Source: Promerops cafer (lineage: Eukaryota; Chordata; Aves; Passeriformes; Nectariniidae). Taken from it: DNA of 64,000 nt. A program made the position numbers and the translations under genes. Location of the stretch: NCBI GenBank assembly GCA_013398275.1, contig VZSE01002451.1:62001-126000 (forward strand), given 5' to 3'. Below the pieces are notes generated by a model that was not told where the DNA came from, ran no database searches, and saw only the letters and a list, made by a program, of their open reading frames with translations. Shown piece after piece: positions 56,456 to 64,000 of the stretch (positions within the stretch are counted from its first letter, which is position 1; each line of letters starts with the position of its first letter).

Positions 56456-59400
56456 TAAAAAGTCACCCATAGGAATGAGACTTTAACATCCTAAAGAATC
56501 CCAATTTATTTAGCCAGATCCAAACTTATAGATTTGAATTGTTGAAGCTTTTTTTTTCCCTTTGTGATTACAATACAGTGGAAGGTAACTGTAATATAAA
56601 AATACCTGCCAATTTCCTGGTTTGGTTTTATTTCTGAAGCCTGAACAATTTATGTTTACAAAGTCACACTACATGCTATTTCATTTGAGTCCTGGGCAAA
56701 AAGTGCTTGTACTTATAATTATTTGTCTTTAAAAAAAGCATTTATGGCTTTAGACAGAGTGTTGCACAGCTGCTGGTGTGTAAGAGAAGAAAAGCTTAAA
56801 GAGTTCAGAACAGGAAGAAGAAAGACTTAGAAAAGTAAGCCACAGTATAAATGCAATACATCCTTCACATTGTTGGGGTTTAGGGTAGTTGTGGCCAACC
56901 ATTTGACATCCATACACTGTCCACCAGTAGTTCATTTTTCTTTATGCTGTTAGACAGATTGTGTATTTCCTAATTACCATGAAACTGGGAAATATGAATA
57001 CACTGAGAACCCCTGCAGGAGGTGTCTGATCATCGCTGACTTAAATAAGACTTTGGGCTGCCTCTTTTATTTCAATTTTATGAATTTTCTAAGCCCCTAA
57101 GCCCACATTCCTGAACCCCCTCAGGCAGTACCAGGAGTGATGGACCCATGAGGAATGCAGACCTGGCCCACGCAGGACTCCTTTAAGTCACATGGTTTCA
57201 AGAGTGACCAGGTCTGATTCTGCCCACGGGGAGATTCCCACACACAAACAGACCCCTCCGACTGCAGACCCAGCCACCTGCCTGCCAGCATCCCCTGCAC
57301 AGGGAAAATGTTGCCTCCAGCACTGGAATATTCATACATTTATTTCTTCTAGTGCCAGTAGGTCACGCACTTCAGTGAGCAAACAGAGCTTTCCATACAT
57401 TTTCCAGCAAAGCCAAAAGATCTGGGAAACTATCAGAGCATCCTATCCTTTTCACAAGACCCGATTTCTAGTATTAAAACTCTTTTTAGTAATCCTTCTT
57501 TAATCAAGAAGAAGTATAAACATTTGTCAAAACAGGGCTAGCTGCATTTGTTTGCTACAACATATGAGAATGAACCAGGAAAGTTGGGAATATTTTACCA
57601 TCAGCAGCTTGACAGCCACAGATTTTGCCATAAGGTTTTGCTAAATATGTCATTTGGAAAGCAAACAATTTTCTGAAACCTCATTACAGTTGGACTGAAT
57701 GCAGTATTATGGCTTGCAGGCAAAAATAACATTACATGAGGCAACATTTTAAAGAATAAAATGCAAAATTCATAGGGTCATGTAATAAGCAAAGAAGACA
57801 CCCCATGTCAGCCCCTTTATTTCCTCAAATGTAATTGGGAAACTATCCTTTATTTGGGATTTTTTGAATAGCTTACAAGCTATTTGAAATAAAAGGACAG
57901 CACACAATCCAAGATTTGCTGTTCTAATATCTGAAGCCAGATCTGCTTGTTTTGGGGACAAAATTAAGATTGAACAAAATCAATTAAAAACCCTCTCCCC
58001 CCATCCATGCCAGCAAAGAACCACAAATAAATTAAAATGCTTCTCTCTAGAACTTTTAGATTTTATTACATGAAAAGTGTAGTTTCCTACATGTACTTCA
58101 AAAACTTGTTTCTCTGGATCAGTAATTCATTGTCTTAATTTCGAAGGAAACATTTCCATTCCTGTTTGCATCTGAAGTATAATCTATTTGCACCCATCTT
58201 AATCTTTAAAGAACAGTCTGTGCTCTTGGTCTGGGGGGGGCCAATTTCAGTACAAACAGTTCTGTCCTGACAAGCAAGGGGAAAAACGTGCTCATAATCT
58301 ACTTACAGGTATGAGAGTTTGAAAGTTTGGAGTGAAGAATTAATTTGCTTAACATAAAGAATGCAGCCTCAGAGCAAAGGGAGAATCCATTACAATTGAT
58401 GTGGACTAACCAGTTGGGGTAACAAAAAATAAAACAAATAGAAAAAAGAAAATAATTAAAGAGACAACAGCAGAAAGCAGGGGGAAAAAGTAATTACAAA
58501 AAGAAAAAAAAAATCCTACTCCAAAACTTATGGCTGATTAGCATAGCCTAGCATCTTAAAAGGCCAAAATACCACATGTGTGGCATGTTACAAAAGATTA
58601 AAATAAAGGAAAAAATAATCCAGAGAACCATGAAGTCTCAAAACATCTGGAGTTTTTATAGTAACAACGAGGAAAAAATCAAAAACGTAATTGAAAAAAG
58701 TCCACTGCGATACATTATTGTACAATGAAGCTTAATGGAATTGAAAGGAGAAGAGATGAAAAGGCAAAATAAGGGGGGGCAAAGAAATAAAAGAAACAAG
58801 AAAAGGCATTTATATTTTAAAGATGTCACTGAGGGTTTTTATCCCGGTTATTAAAAATTACACACCCTGCTTCTGTAAGCTGTTCCTGTAATGTGTTGAG
58901 CGCTCTCTTTCAGCGTAGGACATTCATGCACCCTGGGGAACTCAGCAACCCTTCTGTGCCCAGCACAGGGCTCTTCTCACCCCTGGGTCTGGGAGAGACA
59001 TCTGCAAAGAGGACAGCAGAGAAGCTGCCTGTGCTGGTTTACATTCTGAATCCAGTGGGAGATTGAAGAGAGGCAGGACAAACATAAATTAAGAATGTTT
59101 GCTAAAAACAATGCGCACATTCAGGAATTAAGCAAACAGTCTTAAGCTGTTATACTGGCATCAGACACTACTGAAATACTCTGAATGTATTCACTAACAA
59201 ACACATGGAAAAAAACAAAATGAAAAACTTCCCTCTTCATTTCATATTTTCCTTTATTTTTAATGAAGCAGTAAAGGAACAAAAAGATCCTCACATAGTC
59301 CAGTCTGCCTTTGTAACAAGCCAAGAGTGTGTCTAGGAACAGGACAAGCTTCCAGTGCACCACAGACAGAGCAGCTCAGGTTAGGTCTGTGCTGTGTCTG

Positions 59401-60472
59401 TCTCCAGTCACAGGAAGATCTGAGACCAGCGTGTGACAAACCTGTGTGTCACAAACACGGTGTCATCTGGCAACAGTGAGTGTCCATCCTAACTTCCCAC
59501 TCATTCCTCCTGGACTCCTATTTTTTTGTAATTCTGGAAAACCCAGCTCCTACCTTTGTCAAGACCAATAAATAAATATGTTTTACAGTCATAGCTTGTC
59601 ACATGTCATCACAGCTTACAAAGTGGCTCCTGCCCTTGGCAGATCAAACAGAGGAGGATCCTGTGCATGAAATCTGATCTACAGCGGGAAATTGCTGGCT
59701 ACAGCTGACTAAACTACTCCAGCACAACCAAATTCTCTTAGGAAAGATGAAAAATAGTAGCAAGGTAACTCTTTGCCCATGTATGGAGGTTTTTTGTTGC
59801 AAATACAACTTTCTGTAGGTGGTTCAACACAGCTTGTTCATTTTCCTCACTAAATGTTTCATAGAGTCGGTAGTTTTATTGCTGGGGTTTTCTCCCATTT
59901 TGGTTAGGGTGGATTTTTTTTAATCTTAAAGCCTACTGTCCTTCTCATACTCTACCTGTGCTCATTTTCAGAAGTGCATAATGGAGCTTTTATCTCAAGT
60001 TGTTATTTCAACTCGAAGTTCAGATCAGAAAAGTTTCCCTGCAAATTGACAAACTGCATGAACTTGCCAACACTGAATCAATCTGCACAAAGCAATGAGG
60101 AGAACACGCAATTTTCTCCAAGATTGTTCTCAGCAGTGCAGTAGAAAAGTCAGTGAGACTTTCAGTGCTCAGATGGGCTCCTGCTCCTTGTGTGCCATGC
60201 TGGGCCAATCTGATTATCCATAAGTGGAGACTGAGGTCCCACCTGTAATCCAAGGCAGGCAAGGGATCTGCTGCAATGACTGTACCTGACACTCCCTCAC
60301 GTGTGTAAAGCTGAGCTCTGGCAAAGAGCCCTACAAGAGGTGCTGGTGAACCACTGGGAGGCTGTGTGATGTGGTGGCATCTTGCTCTCACTGCAGGGTT
60401 GGTTACCTCATTCTGCTCTCCCTTATGCCCTGGTTGTGCAGCTGTTGGGGAAAAATGCTTGTACTTTTTATT

Positions 60473-60546
60473 ATTTGACTTTAAAACATTAAAGCACTGA
60501 AAACTTCAAGCTTGAAGGCTTGAAGCATTTGTCTTTAAAACATTAT
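60473..60546. repeat. Short direct repeat flanking a palindrome
   Basis: TATTTGACTTTAAAACATTA (60473 on) and CATTTGTCTTTAAAACATTA (60527-60546) flank CTTCAAGCTTGAAG, a perfect 14-bp palindrome at 60505-60518. A related string, GCTTGTACTTATAATTATTT then GTCTTTAAAA, occurs at 56705-56734. Together these may be pieces of one unnamed AT-rich repeat. Confidence 0.45.
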
Positions 60547-63500
60547 TATTTTTTGAAAAAGCAACCCCAAGAGACACAGTTCTCTCCTTAGACCTGCTCA
60601 TCACACTACAGCAGAATCCCACAGAGCTCAGGGTAACATATGGAGAAGGATAATCTTCTCTTTCTGAGAGAACCAGCTCTTTCTCCCCTACAAATAAGGA
60701 ACTCATCCTCACTGTACCCTAAGTCATTAATTTTAGTCTGGCAGTGTTTGCATTTTGTCTTGCTCGGCCATGTTCATTACATGAAGGAAAATCTGAGAGA
60801 CTTATTCCTAGGAAAACGGCTTCAGGACCTCACCTGCTTTAAAGGAAGTCAGTTTTCTCTCCAAAGGAGATGTTAAATCAAGATTTTGCTAATGAACACC
60901 CTATTGCTACTCTTCACTCAGGGTGATTTACCACACCCACTGAACTGGTGTGGGCATTGACACCCTCCACCAAACCCTGCTCCAGTTTCAAGTGCTGCAG
61001 TTGCCTGCTGAAGCCTGTTGAGAAGATGAGCTGGGCTGAAGAGCAGTGCCAGGTCCCTCCATTCTCTACAGCACTGTGGGATCCTCTGGATAAAAGGCTG
61101 TATAGCAATGTTCTTTTCTGAATAGCACTTAATGTTTTCCCACAGCCTTATTGTTTACAGGGAGTTTAGCAAGTCACTTCACTAATTTAAAATAGACTGT
61201 GTCCCACATGGGTGGATAACAATAACACATATTGGTGAATCATATGGCTTTCAAATGATATGTATGAAAAAGAAGTGCTACACATATTGTCTGAAATTTT
61301 ATTGTGTGAAACCACAGCATTTAGCTCCCTACCAGCTGTGTCAACAATTCAGTATAATAAACTAATACAATTGTAGAATAACAGCAAGGTTAGTTCTGAA
61401 AATTCAAAGATTGAAAAAGAAATGCAAAAAGAAGATGTAAATGAATACAGATGAACATTATTTCAGGCGGGAAAAACTTGCCTCTCAAATGATGCGACCT
61501 CATGAAATTTATATCCCATGGAGTAGGTTGCAGTCTAAAAGCCTAAGAGGAGAAGGGATTATATGAGTGAAATGGTTTTTAAAAGGGACAAAGAGTAGGT
61601 TTTGATATCTGAGGAATCTGGTATATTACATTTTGTGTGACCACTGCAGAAGCATCCCATCTTACTACAAACTACACACCCTGGGTCAGCCTTAAAATGA
61701 AAGGATAAAAATCTTCCCTGGACTTTGTTCCAAGGTTCAGAGGAGCTTCCCATCCACGCCGAGCAGTTCATAGGAGCTGCCTCACAGCCATGACGCAGCT
61801 CCCGAGGCCACTGCCAAAGGACATTCCTGACATACTTGACCAATGGCAGCCCATGTACAGGAATGGCTGAGTGAGCCAGGCTCAAATAACAAAGGTCCAT
61901 ATTGAGCTGTCTCACATAATTTTTAATATGCTGCTAAATAAATAAAAAAATAACTGAATAAAAGACATTTTCTAAGATAATATTTTGAGGGAAAACTGGG
62001 AAAGGAGCTCAACGGAAATAGGTTTTAAATTGAAATGTTGAACTGTAGCCCAGAAATGACAAGAAAATTAAATCTCTTTTTCTCCTGAACCCCAATAAAA
62101 AAAGTCTTAAACACTCTCGGTAGACCACAGTTTTGAAAGAAATGAAATTATGTTATTGTCATGGATGATTATTAGAAGATATCTGCAAGGTTTTCCTGAG
62201 AGTTATCCCTCTATTCCAGAACCTAGCAGGAAACCACAATCACTTCTGTACCTTACGTGAAGGACTTTGAAATGAAAGTGCCTCAAAATCAAATATAAGC
62301 AGCTTTCAACATGTGCATTTAATCTTCCTAGGTTAAGAAACACCCTGTGGCCACCACACTAAAGAACTGAAAACGTAAATTGAAGAAATTATATCCATAT
62401 GATTAAGTACGATTCTTAAAGAGAAACATGTTGTTAAGTACTTCATTCAGAATAAAATGAAATGCAGTAAAATAGAAGCTATTTGGAATAAATCACTGAC
62501 GCACATGCTTTCTATGCAAAATGGCAGCGTTCAGCTCAGAGTGGACATCTGGAGCAAATTAGCATTATGTTGAGAATAATATAAAATTAAAACATTTAAT
62601 TTCAGCTTCTAAAATTAAATATAAAATCAGAGACCACTGTTTTGTTGGACAGTTCGCCTTGTGACTCTGATAGCAAGAGTTTATTTTGTTTTTTCAAGTT
62701 GTTTATTCCTCCTGTCACTGTCCTGGTAGCCCTGATGCTCCCAGGTACCACCTCTGCAAAAAGCACCAGGCACAAGAGTTGTGTCTCACAACGTGCTGCC
62801 AAGTCCTGTTCTAGGGGTTCAGAATGAGGAGTCTGAGGCCAAGCATGGGCCAGAACAACTTGGGTAAATCAAGAAGAAATGACCCAAAACTACAGGCAGA
62901 ACCTGGACCACACCCCAACCAAACCTCCCAGGAATCGAATGGCTCATTTCTACCTTTGCATGCTGACTCTGCACCTCCTGGCTCTGGAGAAGTCCATGTG
63001 CTGAATGTGCTGGGTGACTTCAAGCCCTTGTGCAGCCCCTCTTAAAATTTGCTGAGCTCCTCCTGGCTGCTGGTGCCGCTCAGTTCATGTGAGGTTTGGC
63101 AGAACCAACCCACAGGAGGTCTCCCAGCTCCTACTGATGTGAGGGAGAGAAGCCTCTGCTCCTGGTGGGACCTGCCCTAATTGTTTCAGGGACAGTGGCT
63201 ATTGCAAAGCTCCTTCCACACCCAAACAAAGCTTCTGTTCCAACTCCTGTCAACTGTGTGTGCAAACTCCAGGTGCTTAGGACAAGTGAGCATTAGTACT
63301 TCTGCTCTCACTTCCTGGAGAGATTAACTGGGATAAAGGAAGTGTATAGGGCTGTAATTCCCTATAATCACTCTCTTCCCCACCTGGGTCCTCTGTGTCA
63401 CTTGAGGGGAAAGGCACTTGAGCTGCCTGCAGCCCTGGACTTGCTATACCTCCATACCTGGCCTGTGTACTTGGGTTCTGAAACAGGAAAAAGGAATGTT

Positions 63501-64000
63501 TCTGCTTCCTTGGGGTGCCAGCCTTGGCACTTGACAAGACCACAAACTTCAGGAAGACCTAACTTTTCTCCTGGACATCTTTCAAGATGTTCAATTTCAG
63601 CACTCTGCTCCACACAGCTTTCCAGAATTTACTGGCTTATAAAACTGGCCATCTCCAACTAGACAAAACAGCCCCTAGCAGCAGTATTTCTGAAAAGCAG
63701 AAGCCATCAGCACCCCAGGACTCTTTTGAACAACTCACGCCTGGTCCAGGAGCTGTTCTTCCAACTGGTGTCATGCCAAGTCAAAGTGGGGGACCCTGAG
63801 CAAATCACTTCAACGCCTGTGCAGAGTTCAGTCCTCTGTGCTTCGGTACTCAAACGCCTCCTCAGCAGGGACTGCATCACCACTTGTGAGGTATTTTTTG
63901 AGTATCCTGACCTCATCAGTCACTGGGGTAAAGCCTCTGAAGCAGGAGCAGAGCTCTGGAGAATCAGGACTTCCAGCAGAAGATCTATAACCATCATACT

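Larger units (their letters stand above)
50893..64000 (-). other. GLIS1: GLIS1 intron upstream of the finger 3/4 exon (over 13.1 kb, open at the window edge)
   Basis: The acceptor at 50895-50893 (CAG) has a strong poly-T pyrimidine tract. I looked for the preceding exon, which should encode fingers 1-2 and the CM of finger 3 with C-W--C motifs, and did not find it before 64000. The intron contains two CR1 pieces (52.0-52.2 and 53.25-53.7 kb), a possible ancient palindromic repeat at 56.4 kb and A/purine-rich DNA at 58.4-58.8 kb. No other gene is recognised. Confidence 0.8.

Overview
This is vertebrate nuclear DNA, most probably from a bird. It is mostly non-coding, with short exons separated by introns of 3-13 kb and GT-AG splice sites. 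It also carries several chicken-repeat-1 (CR1) LINE fragments of avian type. I cannot name the species.

The window holds one recognisable protein gene: the 3' part of GLIS1 (GLI-similar zinc finger 1), on the minus strand. Seven consecutive coding exons join in frame, with matching phases at every junction, into the last 348 residues plus a stop. From 5' to 3' in the gene they lie at 50892-50731, 47577-47467, 44326-44194, 39006-38856, 26105-25921, 20548-20381 and 17293-17157. They encode most of zinc finger 3, all of fingers 4 and 5, and the whole C-terminal region. The exons for the N-terminus and fingers 1-2 are not here. The intron leading to them runs off the right edge, so it is longer than 13.1 kb.

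Layout: about 1-16.8 kb is 3' intergenic flank, with a small CpG-rich patch at 8.7-9.3 kb. About 16.85-17.16 kb is the GLIS1 3' UTR. From 17.16 to 50.9 kb lie the seven exons and six complete introns. The largest intron (26.1-38.9 kb) contains a strong CpG island about 1.5 kb upstream of the exon at 26 kb. From 50.9 to 64 kb is intron, with two collinear CR1 pieces and a possible remnant of an ancient palindromic repeat.

I found no RNA gene, CRISPR array, operon-type signal or second protein gene. The observations most worth a second look are the intragenic CpG island, the downstream CpG patch, an exact 23-bp duplication beside a splice donor, an open frame extending exon 39006-38856 upstream, and the possibly interrupted CR1.
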